Below, in pieces: positions 43,891 to 53,978 of a stretch of DNA of 64,000 nucleotides; position 1 is the first letter of the stretch, and each line of letters opens with the position of its first letter. The notes under the pieces were generated by a model. It was not told the DNA's origin. It made no database searches and saw only the letters and a list, made by a program, of their open reading frames with translations. The stretch is taken from contig NZ_JACHIJ010000001.1 in assembly GCF_014203115.1 (NCBI RefSeq), positions 310,001 through 374,000 of the forward strand, given 5' to 3'. Origin of the DNA: Afipia massiliensis (lineage in GTDB: Bacteria > Pseudomonadota > Alphaproteobacteria > Rhizobiales > Xanthobacteraceae). Both the position numbers and the translations under genes were made by a program.

Positions 43891-45081
43891 ATGACGGACA
43901 TTTTGATCGAGGGCGGCAGGGCGCTGGTCGGACACGAGCTCGTGGATGCCAGCATCCACATCGCGAACGGAACAATCGCTGAAACATCGTCGCGCAGCGG
44001 CACTGCCGCCATGCGTCTCGACAGCCGCGGCCTGATCGCCCTGCCCGGAATCGTTGACATGCATGGCGACGCCTTCGAGCGCCAGATGATGCCTCGTCCC
44101 GGAGTCGACTTTCCGATCGATATCGCTCTCGTTGATAGTGATCGTCAGGCGATCGCCAATGGCATCACAACAGTCTTCCATGCCACCACATGGTCGTGGG
44201 AGCCGGGTCTGCGCGGAACGGAGAACGCGCACCGGCTGCTCAATGCCATAGAGACCATGCAGCCACAGCTCGCCGCCGACACCCGCTTCCACCTGCGGCA
44301 GGAGACATTCAATCTCGACGCAGAGCCCACCATCGCCGAATGGCTGACGGCCGGGCGCATCGATCTCCTTGCCTTCAATGATCACATGGACATGACCACA
44401 GCGTCCATGAACAACCCGAAGAAGCGCGCCCGCATGGTGGAGCGCTCCGGTCTCAGCGAAACAGAATTCGACAAGCTGGTCGAACAGGTTCTGGCCCGCG
44501 CTGATAATGTTCCAGCGTCAATTACACGGCTTGCAACCGTTGGCCGCGATCACGGCGTCCCGCTGCTGTCCCATGACGACGAATCGCCCGATCAGCGCGC
44601 TGGCTTCCGCAGCCTGGGCATCGATATCGCCGAATTTCCAATCAACGAGGAAACGGCGCGCGCGGCGAACGAAGGCGGCGATTTCACCGTCTTCGGCGCG
44701 CCAAACGTGGTGCGCGGCGGCAGCCACACTGGATGGACCAGCGCCGCCGAGATGGTGAGCAAGGGCTTGTGTTCGATTCTTGCGTCCGACTACTACTATC
44801 CCGCGCCCCTGCTTGCGGCGTTCCTGCTGGCCGCCGACAACATTCTGCCGCTGCCGCAGGCCTGGTCGCTGGTCTCCGGCGCGCCTGCGAAAGCAACCGG
44901 GCTACACGACCGTGGTCAGATCGCCGCCAGGAAACGGGCTGACATCATCCTCGTCGATGCGCGCGAGCCGCGGAGGCCGCGTGTTGTTGCAGTCATTTCC
45001 GGCGGCCGTATCGTTCACCACACCGAGCCGCAACGCATTTTATCGGGAGTTGTTGCCGCGCGAAGGGTTGAACCGGCCTGA
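43891..45081 (+). CDS. phnM: PhnM paralog (second ribose-methylphosphonate triphosphate diphosphatase)
   Basis: 396-residue amidohydrolase closely related in layout to PhnM: PGIVDMHGDAFERQMMPRPG, FNDHMDMTTASMNNP, LSHDDESPDQRAG and GAPNVVRGGSHTGWTSAAEM. The first metal motif is HGD rather than HTD as in the copy at 33521. Divergent from phnC and followed after 23 bases by the DUF1045 gene. It may handle a different substrate or serve the same step; both copies look intact. Confidence 0.9.
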   Translation: MTDILIEGGRALVGHELVDASIHIANGTIAETSSRSGTAAMRLDSRGLIALPGIVDMHGDAFERQMMPRPGVDFPIDIALVDSDRQAIANGITTVFHATTWSWEPGLRGTENAHRLLNAIETMQPQLAADTRFHLRQETFNLDAEPTIAEWLTAGRIDLLAFNDHMDMTTASMNNPKKRARMVERSGLSETEFDKLVEQVLARADNVPASITRLATVGRDHGVPLLSHDDESPDQRAGFRSLGIDIAEFPINEETARAANEGGDFTVFGAPNVVRGGSHTGWTSAAEMVSKGLCSILASDYYYPAPLLAAFLLAADNILPLPQAWSLVSGAPAKATGLHDRGQIAARKRADIILVDAREPRRPRVVAVISGGRIVHHTEPQRILSGVVAARRVEPA

Positions 45082-45104
45082 GCGGGCGGGTACTCAAGGT
45101 TTGC

Positions 45105-45806
45105 ATGCCGCAGTATCCCCGCTACGCGATCTATTATGTGCCATCAGCCGCCAGCGCCCTTTATCGCTTCGGCGCTGAGCTGATTGGCTACGATGCGTAC
45201 ACAGGTCAACCACAGTCATTCGCCGACGGCATTGAGACCGAGGTTGAGGGATGGAAGCAACTTGCAGCCGATCCGCGCAAGTACGGCTTCCACGCCACAC
45301 TCAAAGCTCCGATATCACTCGCTCCGGGCAAAAGCGAGAATGAGCTGGCGGCGGCGATGCAAGAGTTTGCGCGGACGCCCCGCAGCATCCCGGTGATCGC
45401 GCCCACTGTCCGCAGCATCAGCAGCTTCATCGCCATCGTGCCGGACGGTCCCTGCCCCGAGCTGCAAAAATTCGCGGAAGATTGCGTCACGGAATTTGAT
45501 AATTTTCGCGCACCGCTAACCAGTCCAGACCGTGAGCGGCGAAATGTGTCGGCGCTCACCGACCGGCAGATCAAATATCTCTATCGCTGGGGCTATCCCT
45601 ACGTGTTCGAAGAGTTTCGCTTTCACATGACGCTGGCAGGATCTCTTCCGGCAGAACGGCTTGGATCTGTTACCGAGGTCTTGCGAAAACGGTTTGCCGC
45701 GCTGGAACTGAAATCGATTCCGATTGATCGGCTGGCGTTGCTGCGTCAGGACGATGCGGCGTCAGGATTCACGCTCATCCAGCATTGGGCCCTTCAGAGC
45801 GCTTGA
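45105..45806 (+). CDS. DUF1045 phosphonate-associated 2H phosphoesterase
   Basis: 233 residues. Two HxT motifs (GFHATLKAP and FHMTLAG) mark the 2H phosphoesterase fold, which cleaves cyclic phosphates. DUF1045 proteins occur in C-P lyase loci that lack phnP. No phnP is present in this window, so it probably opens 5-phosphoribosyl 1,2-cyclic phosphate before PhnN. Co-transcribed with the second phnM. Confidence 0.88.
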   Translation: MPQYPRYAIYYVPSAASALYRFGAELIGYDAYTGQPQSFADGIETEVEGWKQLAADPRKYGFHATLKAPISLAPGKSENELAAAMQEFARTPRSIPVIAPTVRSISSFIAIVPDGPCPELQKFAEDCVTEFDNFRAPLTSPDRERRNVSALTDRQIKYLYRWGYPYVFEEFRFHMTLAGSLPAERLGSVTEVLRKRFAALELKSIPIDRLALLRQDDAASGFTLIQHWALQSA

Positions 45807-45849
45807 TCGTGACAGGGTGCGCGCAGGAATTCTGCGTAGGCCCAGAACT

Positions 45850-47652
45850 CTATCGATAAAGCCCTTCGATCTCCGAAACATATTTCTTCTGCACGTTGGA
45901 ACGCCGGACCTTCATCGTCGCTGTGACCTCGTCGTCGTCGTGGTCCAGTTCCTTCGTCAGCAGATGAAACTTCCGGATCTGCGATACTTGCGCAAGCTGC
46001 GCATTGGCGGTGTTGATCTCAGACTGGATCAGATCACGCAAGCTTTCGTTTTCAGTGAGATTCTTGAAATTCGTATAGGCGATGCCTTTTTCTTCCGCCC
46101 ACTTCCCAGCGAGATCATAGTCGATCTGGATCAGCGCCGAGACGTATTTCCGCGCTTCGCCGATGACGATGCACTCCTTGATGAACGGACTCGACTTCAC
46201 GGTGTTCTCGATTTCCGACGGACTCAGATTCTTTCCACCCGCCGTAATCATGATGTCTTTCAGCCTGTCCACGATACGGAAATGGCCGTCCTTCAACTCC
46301 GCGACATCTCCGGTGTGCAGCCATCCGTCGCGGATCGACATGCGGGTCGCTTCTTCGTTGCGATAGTAACCTTCAAACACCGTATCGCCGCGAATGAGCA
46401 ACTCGTTCGACTGTCCGAGCTTTGTCTCCATCCGGTCAATGCCGCTGCCCACGGTCCCCACTCGCCGGTCCGACAACACCTGCCCCAGCGCGATGCCCGA
46501 ACTTTCCGTCAAACCGTAGACCTCGATCAGCGGCACGCCGATGGCGCGGAAGAAATGCACTATCGCAGGCGAGATCGGCGCGGCACCGGTCATGGCAATG
46601 CGGGTCTTTCGCAGCCCGATGAAGTTTTGCAACGCGCGGAAGACCAGCCAGTACGACAGCGCAAACTTGAGCTTTTCAGACAACGTTCGGTCGGCTACGT
46701 TCTTCTCCGCAAAGGGCTCGCAAGCAGCATAGGCCCGCTCGAACATCGCGCGCCGGATGTGCCCCGCCTCCAGCAGCTTGATATGGATCGACGAGTGCAG
46801 CTTTTCCCAGATGCGCGGTACGCCGAGGAACATGCTTGGTGCAACCTCCCGCAGATCCTCCTGCACGGTTCGAATTGACTCTCCGAAGTTGACCAGCGAG
46901 GCCAGATACGTCGGGACCATCACTGTCGTCATCTGCTCGGCGACATGACACAGCGGCAGGTATGACAGGACACTTGCGGATTGATCGACAACCAGCCGAT
47001 CCGCACAACCGATCGCCTGCGCCCGAATGTTCTTGTAGCTTAGCATCGCGCCTTTCGGCTTTCCGGTGGAGCCGGATGTGTAGATGATCAGCCCGATTTG
47101 CGAGAGTTGCTGCCGGTCGATGATGCCATCTACCAAAGACGAGTGACTGGTCTCGAACTCGACGCCAAGCGCTTCCAGCGCATCGAACGACATCACCTGA
47201 TCGGGCGGATAATCCCTGATGCCCTTCGTCTCGACAACGATGATCCGCCGCAGCTTCGGCAGTTCATCGCGGCGTTCCAGAACCTTGTCGACCTGTTCCT
47301 GATCCTCGCAGACGATGATCTCGGATTCGGAATGTGCCAGCACATAGGCAACTTCATTCGACGGGCTGGTCGGATAAACACCGACCGCGACCCCATCGAC
47401 GATGTTTGCGCCAATTTGCGCCAGCACCCATTCGATCCGGTTCTCGGACAGAATGGCGACGTGACCACCCTCATTGAGGCCGAGCGCCCGAAAGCCGAGG
47501 CCGACATGGCAAGCCCGCGGGTAATAGCGCTGCCAGGTCGAAGGGTTCCAGATTCCGAACTCCTTTTGACGGATCGCCACGCGCTCCGGATAGCGACGCG
47601 CGTTCTCGCGCAGCATCTGCGGCAGCGTCAGTTGGGGAAATCTGTCGCTCAT
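45850..47652 (-). CDS. Long-chain acyl-CoA synthetase-type AMP-dependent ligase
   Basis: 600 residues. AMP-binding motif LIIYTSGSTGKPKGAMLSY (residues about 190-208), then VYGLTESSGIA and DGWLHTGDVAELKDGHFRIVDRLKD in the C-terminal hinge, with the adenylation lysine region ITAGGKNLSPSEIE. Activates a carboxylic acid to its CoA thioester. It is the last gene of a Liv-type ABC operon, a pairing seen for uptake of aromatic or fatty acids; the exact substrate cannot be read from the sequence. ATG 47652; longer frames reach into livF. Confidence 0.9.
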   Translation of the reverse strand: MSDRFPQLTLPQMLRENARRYPERVAIRQKEFGIWNPSTWQRYYPRACHVGLGFRALGLNEGGHVAILSENRIEWVLAQIGANIVDGVAVGVYPTSPSNEVAYVLAHSESEIIVCEDQEQVDKVLERRDELPKLRRIIVVETKGIRDYPPDQVMSFDALEALGVEFETSHSSLVDGIIDRQQLSQIGLIIYTSGSTGKPKGAMLSYKNIRAQAIGCADRLVVDQSASVLSYLPLCHVAEQMTTVMVPTYLASLVNFGESIRTVQEDLREVAPSMFLGVPRIWEKLHSSIHIKLLEAGHIRRAMFERAYAACEPFAEKNVADRTLSEKLKFALSYWLVFRALQNFIGLRKTRIAMTGAAPISPAIVHFFRAIGVPLIEVYGLTESSGIALGQVLSDRRVGTVGSGIDRMETKLGQSNELLIRGDTVFEGYYRNEEATRMSIRDGWLHTGDVAELKDGHFRIVDRLKDIMITAGGKNLSPSEIENTVKSSPFIKECIVIGEARKYVSALIQIDYDLAGKWAEEKGIAYTNFKNLTENESLRDLIQSEINTANAQLAQVSQIRKFHLLTKELDHDDDEVTATMKVRRSNVQKKYVSEIEGLYR

Positions 47653-47671
47653 TCGATCCTCGTTCACAATC

Positions 47672-48490
47672 CTAGGACAGCCAGCGCTTACGGCGCTTGT
47701 AGTGCTTGATGCCCCGAAAGCCCTTGGTCTCCGCATTCGCCGCGCCGACACCGAGATAGAATTCGCGAACATCCTGATCGCGCAACAGCTGCGCCGTGGG
47801 ACCATCCGTCACGATCTTTCCCGACTCCATGATGTAACCATAGGTCGAGACAGCGAATGCAACCGCCGCATTCTGTTCCACCAGCAGCATCGAAACGCCC
47901 TGCTCGCGGCTGATGCGCGCAATAATCGTGAATATCTCTTCGACCAACTTCGGCGACAGACCAAGCGACGGCTCATCGAGCAGCATCAATTCCGGCTGCG
48001 CGATCAGCGCGCGACCGATGGCCAGCATCTGCTGCTCGCCGCCGGAGAGATAGCCTGCGCGCCCGGTTCGCCGCTCGAACAGGCGCGGAAAATAAGTGTA
48101 GACGAGATCGAAAGGTGTCTTCGCGCCGCTGCGACCCGACATTGCGTAAGTGGCGGCGGTCAAATTCTCCTCGACCGTGAGGTCCTCGAATATTCTGCGA
48201 CCTTCCATCACATGGAAAAGCCCGCCCCGCACCAATTGATGCGGAGCGAGACGTGACACGGAGCTGCCCTTGAACAGAATGTCGCCTGTGGTGACCTTGC
48301 CATCCTCCAACTCAAGCAGGTTGGAGATAGCCTTGAGCGTGGTCGACTTGCCGGCCCCATTCGAGCCCAGCAAGGCGACCACCGCTCCCTTGTCGACCTT
48401 CAATGAGAGGCCGCGGAGCACCTGGACCGTCTTGTTATAGACGACCTCGATATTGTTGACGGAGAGGAGTGCTTCCGCTGTCATCGTCAT
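47672..48490 (-). CDS. livF: Liv-type ABC transporter ATP-binding protein (LivF-like)
   Basis: 272 residues. Walker A LLGSNGAGKSTTLKAI, signature YLSGGEQQMLAIGRALI, Walker B LMLLDEPSLGLSP, H-loop LLVEQN. The ATG shares one base with the stop of the binding-protein gene. A basic C-terminal tail (KHYKRRKRWLS) extends beyond the usual LivF length of about 235. Confidence 0.92.
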   Translation of the reverse strand: MTMTAEALLSVNNIEVVYNKTVQVLRGLSLKVDKGAVVALLGSNGAGKSTTLKAISNLLELEDGKVTTGDILFKGSSVSRLAPHQLVRGGLFHVMEGRRIFEDLTVEENLTAATYAMSGRSGAKTPFDLVYTYFPRLFERRTGRAGYLSGGEQQMLAIGRALIAQPELMLLDEPSLGLSPKLVEEIFTIIARISREQGVSMLLVEQNAAVAFAVSTYGYIMESGKIVTDGPTAQLLRDQDVREFYLGVGAANAETKGFRGIKHYKRRKRWLS

Positions 48491-49668
48491 TACTTCGCGA
48501 TCTTGATCCAGTCGGAGACCGGCTTCATGGTCTTGTTCGCGCCGTCATACTGATAGACACGCCCAACAGGAACGGTGTTGCCGGGAATCGAGATCGGCAC
48601 GCCGATGATACCGCCGGTGTCGAAGTCCTTGATCGAGTTCAGCGAGGCTTTCATGTTGGCCGCGGTGAGATCCTTCTTGGCGTCAAGCGTGCGCTTGGCA
48701 GCCTCGGTCATCAGCATCGCGGTCAGGAAGCCCTGCATGTAGCCGGTCGACTGATACTCCGGGCGGATCTGCCGGATCTTCTCCAGCATTGGGGACTTGC
48801 CTTCCGTGTCGAAATAGTAGCGATACGGCATCACGCCCATGAATCCATCAGCGACATCTGCGGACTTCGCCCAGATTGCATTGTCCATCGACCAGAACGT
48901 GCCCATGAACTTGGTCTTGAGGCCAAGCTGCTTGGCCTGGCTCATGAATTCCGGCAACGGCGCCAGGATGTAGCCGTGGAAAATGGTGTAGTCCGGATCA
49001 GCTCGGCGCAGCTTGAGCACCTCGGTCGAAACGTCGACGCTGGTCGGCGGCGTCGCAATCTTTTCCACCACCTTCAGGCCGAGTTCAGCCGCCCGCTTCT
49101 CGGTCGGCGCGATCGGATCGCGTCCAAATTCCGTATCCGAATTAACCAGAGCGATTTTTGCACCCGGCTTCGTCTTGGCGATGTACTCGAGCAGGATGCC
49201 AATCATCTCCGAATAATCTGGACCGGCGATGAACTGGTTGGGAAAGTTCTTCGGATCGTTCAGTTCGGTCGCGAAGGACGCACCTGCAAGCATGATATCG
49301 CCACGGCGATTTAGCTCGGCATTGATGGTCTTCGAGAAGGCGGTGGAGTCTCCGTAATAGAGGCTCACCTTTTCCTGGCTGGTGATGCGATTGAAGACCG
49401 CCACCGAGTTATCGACCTTGTAGCCGGTGTCCTCCGCAGCATATTTGACCTTGCGGCCATTGATGCCGCCGGCATCGTTCACGATCTTCACATAATCTTG
49501 GAACGCATTGTTCAGTGCGATTCCTGCGAAAGCAAACACACCCGTCATAGGCATCGATGCACCGATCACAATGTCGTCGGCGGCACGCGCTGGAGCGTTA
49601 AGGCCTAGTGCGAGACAGCCCGCAGCTGCGTAGGACAGCACCTTTCGGCGTGTTGGAAAGAATCTCAT
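48490..49668 (-). CDS. Liv-type ABC transporter substrate-binding protein
   Basis: 392 residues. Signal peptide with RRKVLSYAAAGCLALG and cleavage after APARA. Fold type I binding protein: IVIGASMPMTGVFAFAGIAL, AGGINGRKVKYAAED, ALVNSDTEFGRD. The ligand is unknown; the neighbouring acyl-CoA ligase suggests an organic acid rather than an amino acid. ATG 49668 starts directly at the signal peptide. Confidence 0.92.
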   Translation of the reverse strand: MRFFPTRRKVLSYAAAGCLALGLNAPARAADDIVIGASMPMTGVFAFAGIALNNAFQDYVKIVNDAGGINGRKVKYAAEDTGYKVDNSVAVFNRITSQEKVSLYYGDSTAFSKTINAELNRRGDIMLAGASFATELNDPKNFPNQFIAGPDYSEMIGILLEYIAKTKPGAKIALVNSDTEFGRDPIAPTEKRAAELGLKVVEKIATPPTSVDVSTEVLKLRRADPDYTIFHGYILAPLPEFMSQAKQLGLKTKFMGTFWSMDNAIWAKSADVADGFMGVMPYRYYFDTEGKSPMLEKIRQIRPEYQSTGYMQGFLTAMLMTEAAKRTLDAKKDLTAANMKASLNSIKDFDTGGIIGVPISIPGNTVPVGRVYQYDGANKTMKPVSDWIKIAK

Positions 49669-49687
49669 GGTTGCTTCTCCCTGTGTG

Positions 49688-50728
49688 TCATTTCTTGAAC
49701 GGCCATAGATGAAAGAAACGCCGCACGCGGCGCCAGATTTCGGCAAGGCCCTGCGGCTCGAACAGCAGAAACCCGATAATCAGCAAGCCGAAAACGATTG
49801 TCCGGATTGGCGACAATTGCGCTGTCGCATTCGGAATGAAGGTCAGATAGGACACCGCGATCTTCAGAAATTCCGGCACCATGGTCATGAAGATCGCGCC
49901 AAGGATGGCGCCCAAGATCGTGCCCATGCCCCCCACGATGACGGCGGCGAGAAAGAACACCGAATAGATCAGCGGGAAACTTTCCGGCGTAACCACGCGG
50001 AAGAAGTACGCCCACATGCCGCCCGCAACGCCGGCGTAGAACGACGACAGTGCGAAGGACAACAGCTTGTACTTCAGCAAGGGAATACCGAGCACCTCGG
50101 CCGAAATATCGCGATCCCGTATGGCGATGAAGGCGCGGCCGATACGGGTCCGGAACAGATTGGCCGCGGCGAATACAGCCAGCGCCGTCAGCGGCATGAA
50201 CAGCCAATAAAGCTGGAACGGACGCGCGAGATCGTAGCCGAACAACCGCGCGGGCGGCATGCTCAGCCCCTGCGTTCCACCTAGAAAGGCGGGCCCATTG
50301 GCGAACAGAAAGTGCAGAATGAAGGATGCCGCGATGGTCGCAATCGCAAGATAGAGCCCCTTCACGCGCAGGCTAGGCACACCGACAACGAGGCCGACCG
50401 CGGCCGACACGAAGCCCGCGATGATGAGATTGATAACGAACGGCGTACCGACGCGAATTTCAAGAATAGCGACGGTGTATGCGCCGACCGACATGAAGGC
50501 CGCCTGCCCGAGGCTGACGAGGCCGGTATAGCCAGTGAGGATGTTGAGGCCGGTGGTGCTGACGATGTGGATCAGGACAAGACAGGCGAGATAGATCCAG
50601 TACTGATCCGCGAAGAACGGAAACAGCACCAGCGCCGCGAACAGCGCGACCAGCATCACGCGCTGCACGTTGGTGTCGAGCAGTGCTTCTGCCTGAGCGT
50701 AGGTTTGATGGGCCGCGCCGATACGCAT
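49688..50728 (-). CDS. livM: Liv-type ABC transporter permease (LivM-like)
   Basis: 346 residues, eight or more membrane helices. YTGLVSLGQAAFMSVGAYTVA and FVSAAVGLVVGVPSLRVKGLYLAIATIA (read in two parts) are LivM hallmarks; IGRAFIAIRDRDISAEVLGI is the cytoplasmic coupling loop. The start shares one base with the livH stop (TGATG). Confidence 0.93.
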   Translation of the reverse strand: MRIGAAHQTYAQAEALLDTNVQRVMLVALFAALVLFPFFADQYWIYLACLVLIHIVSTTGLNILTGYTGLVSLGQAAFMSVGAYTVAILEIRVGTPFVINLIIAGFVSAAVGLVVGVPSLRVKGLYLAIATIAASFILHFLFANGPAFLGGTQGLSMPPARLFGYDLARPFQLYWLFMPLTALAVFAAANLFRTRIGRAFIAIRDRDISAEVLGIPLLKYKLLSFALSSFYAGVAGGMWAYFFRVVTPESFPLIYSVFFLAAVIVGGMGTILGAILGAIFMTMVPEFLKIAVSYLTFIPNATAQLSPIRTIVFGLLIIGFLLFEPQGLAEIWRRVRRFFHLWPFKK

Positions 50729-51605
50729 CAGAGTCGCTCGATTTCAACTGTGCCGAATAATCCGTAAGGACGGATCATCAGGGCAACCACAAGGATACTG
50801 AAGGTGACAAGCAACTTGAATTCGCCGCCCATGTAAGTACCGACGAGCGCCTCGACGACGCCGATGGCAAGGCCCGCCACCAGTGCGCCTGCAATGGAGT
50901 CCAGCCCGCCAACGATAACGGCGACCAGCACCGAGAGACCGAATACGCCCATGGTTGGCGAAATACCGCCAATCGAACCGATCAAAATGCCTGATCCCGC
51001 AGCCGCCATACCCGCGACAATCCATGAGACCGAGAATACCGCAGGAACATTGATCCCGCAGGAGAACGCGGCGCCTTGATCGGTCGCGGTGGCGCGCAGC
51101 GCGACGCCGCCCCGCCACGTCTGGAAGACAACGAGAAACGCTGCGATCAATACCGTCGCTACCACAAAGCTCACGGCGATCTTTGGTGAGATGTATGCGC
51201 TGCCTATAAATATCGGCTTCGACGGCAAAAAGTTCGGCAAGGTGGCGGGATCACTCCCCCACACAAACTCCACAAATCCGATCAGCACCGAACTGAGACC
51301 GACAGTCACCATGAACACCGAGATCGGGCTCTCACCGAGCATCGGTCGGATCAGAATACGTTCGATAACGCCGCCGAGAATGCCGCCGCCGATCACCGTG
51401 AGAATAATCGCAAGCCAGATTGGAAGCGCAAATGCCGCGGTCATTCCGAAGAAGAAGTACGCGCACAGCATCAGCATCTCGCCGACGGCAAGATTCAGAA
51501 CCTTGGTTGCCTTGTAGATCAGCACGAAAGCAATGCCGGTCAGCGCCAACAGCGCGCCCGATCCAAGCCCAGACAACACGACCTCGAACAGGAACAGCCA
51601 ATCCA

Positions 51606-51609
<4 letters not shown>
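50728..51609 (-). CDS. livH: Liv-type ABC transporter permease (LivH-like)
   Basis: 293 residues, about eight membrane helices. SGLGSGALLALTGIAFVLIYKATKVLNLA and RATATDQGAAFSCGIN (each a LivH-typical segment) are seen. The ATG overlaps the livG stop by four bases, so the order livG-livH-livM is tightly coupled. Confidence 0.93.
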
Positions 51610-52445
<836 letters not shown>

Positions 52446-52589
52446 GCGCCGAACTGCGCCGGGGACGCGGCGAGTACCGCCGGCCTGCCAGTCTTCAAAC
52501 GGCGTGAATCAATCGAACTCAACTGACGCTCCCCCTTTTGACTTGCCCGCGGTTGATCCGCTCTTTTGGCTGTTCTCTCGTTTCGGTGC

Positions 52590-53363
52590 CTATCGCTTGC
52601 GGCCCACCAAAGCATGTTCCATGTACATTCGCTCGACCGGCCGATCGAGCGAGTTACCCGCGCGCTCAAAGCCTCTCCGCCAGTCTTCAACGTGCCGCCG
52701 CATCCATACTTTCCCCGCTTCCTTGTCGCGTCTACGGATCGCGTCGAGCAGGTGATGGTGTGCAACAATGAGGCGCGGCATGCCTTCGGCCACGTTGCGG
52801 ACCACCATCTCCGTGGTGGGAAAAAACAGCAGACCTGCCGGTTCTCGCGCGAGCTGCAACACGCGGTTATGGGAGGCCTTCGCAATCAGGATGTGAAACT
52901 CCGCATCCAGTTCAGCGAATGCGGCATGATTTGCGATGGCCTGCTCGGTCTTCTCGATGTTCGCCGCGATCTCGGCGACGTCGTCATCTGTCGCATGATC
53001 GACAGCATATTCGATCGCGGCGATCTCGAGGATCATCGCGGTTTCATACAATTCGCGGAAGGTCACTTCGTGCAGCACAAGCGCCCGGCTCAACCGGCTT
53101 GCAAGCTTGTTGTAGCGCGGCAGGCACGCATACAGGCGGCGGCTGGAATCGCGCCGGATCAATCCGCTCTCTTCGAGCACCCGAATGCCCTCGCGAACCG
53201 TGGAACGATTCACACCGAACTGCTGAACAAGTTCGGACTCCGTTCCGATCGGATCATCGGGCTTGATGCGGCCATTGACGATTTCTCGCTCAATCGCGTC
53301 AGCCACCTTTTGATAGGCCGGCGCAACCTCAATACGCGCGAAATTCGGGACCACGGACGACAT
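52590..53363 (-). CDS. FadR-subfamily GntR regulator of the Liv/acyl-CoA ligase operon
   Basis: 257 residues. Winged HTH (AYQKVADAIEREIVNGRI, GTESELVQQFGVNRSTVREGI) and C-terminal FCD helical ligand domain with the metal-type residues D/H (AELDAEFHILIAKASH, AHHHLLDAIRRRD). Its promoter carries two TTTGTC-S-GACAA palindromes. It probably represses itself and the downstream transporter and ligase genes in response to an acid or acyl-CoA. Confidence 0.9.
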   Translation of the reverse strand: MSSVVPNFARIEVAPAYQKVADAIEREIVNGRIKPDDPIGTESELVQQFGVNRSTVREGIRVLEESGLIRRDSSRRLYACLPRYNKLASRLSRALVLHEVTFRELYETAMILEIAAIEYAVDHATDDDVAEIAANIEKTEQAIANHAAFAELDAEFHILIAKASHNRVLQLAREPAGLLFFPTTEMVVRNVAEGMPRLIVAHHHLLDAIRRRDKEAGKVWMRRHVEDWRRGFERAGNSLDRPVERMYMEHALVGRKR

Positions 53364-53378
53364 AGCGTCTCATCGTTG

Positions 53379-53391
53379 TTTGTCGGACAAA
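53379..53391. promoter_or_regulatory. GntR operator, proximal
   Basis: TTTGTCGGACAAA is a perfect palindrome around one base and fits the FadR-type consensus T-N-GT-N3-AC-N-A. It is 15 bases before the GntR start codon. Confidence 0.8.
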
Positions 53392-53487
53392 GGCTAGGGA
53401 CGAAATCTTTCTCGGTCAATGGCCTAAAAACAGCGTCTGCAACGAAATTTTGGGGTGCATCGCACAAGATTCTGCACCAAATGTCAC

Positions 53488-53500
53488 TTTGTCCGACAAG
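53488..53500. promoter_or_regulatory. GntR operator, distal
   Basis: TTTGTCCGACAAG repeats the proximal site with its core complemented (TTGTCSGACAA), 109 bases further upstream. Two sites at about ten helical turns could support looping. Confidence 0.72.
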
Positions 53501-53893
53501 GCCATTGCATGATGGCAGCGGCCAACGACGAGGCATGATCAATTGACAAGGCACCAGCAGACGCGCCCGCTCGTTGTGGGCGGCCCAGTGATCAGGGTGT
53601 CGGTTGTTTGCGCAGTTCTGCGGTGCCAAGAACGTCGAACGACTGTGCAATCGGCGTTCTGGAAGCTGGCTGGCGACGCAGTGCTGATCGCACCGGTCTC
53701 CACCCGAATTCACTGCTAACAGGGAATTTTGCAGGGAAATCTACTATTCCAAAGCTTCAGAAGACTATTTCTAATCGACAAACTGCTGCGCTGCAGCGGC
53801 TTTCAGGGAATTCCCTGCGCAAGTAAACAGGGAAAGAATTTGGCTGATCAGAGAATTTTTGAACAGGAACAGAGAATTCTACCTGCAAATGCC
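53501..53893. repeat. Non-coding region with degenerate CAGGGAA repeats left of IS66
   Basis: No convincing gene. From about 53720 to 53880 the motif A/TCAGGGAATT or its variants CAGAGAATT recurs at least six times at irregular spacing (for example near 53720, 53733, 53806, 53829, 53852, 53871). This looks like a decayed repeat tract of the type flanking integrase remnants in related genomes; the origin is not certain. The distal GntR operator ends just before it. Confidence 0.45.
53886..53893 (+). repeat. 8-bp target-site duplication, left copy
   Basis: CAAATGCC directly precedes the left terminal repeat of the IS66 element and is repeated exactly after the right one (56489-56496). Confidence 0.92.
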
Positions 53894-53978
53894 GTAAGCG
53901 TTGAATTCTCACACACTTGTATAGCATCGCGTGGACGCGATCTGTTCTCCCCTTCGATTTGTGGATGTGGAGAGCGAG

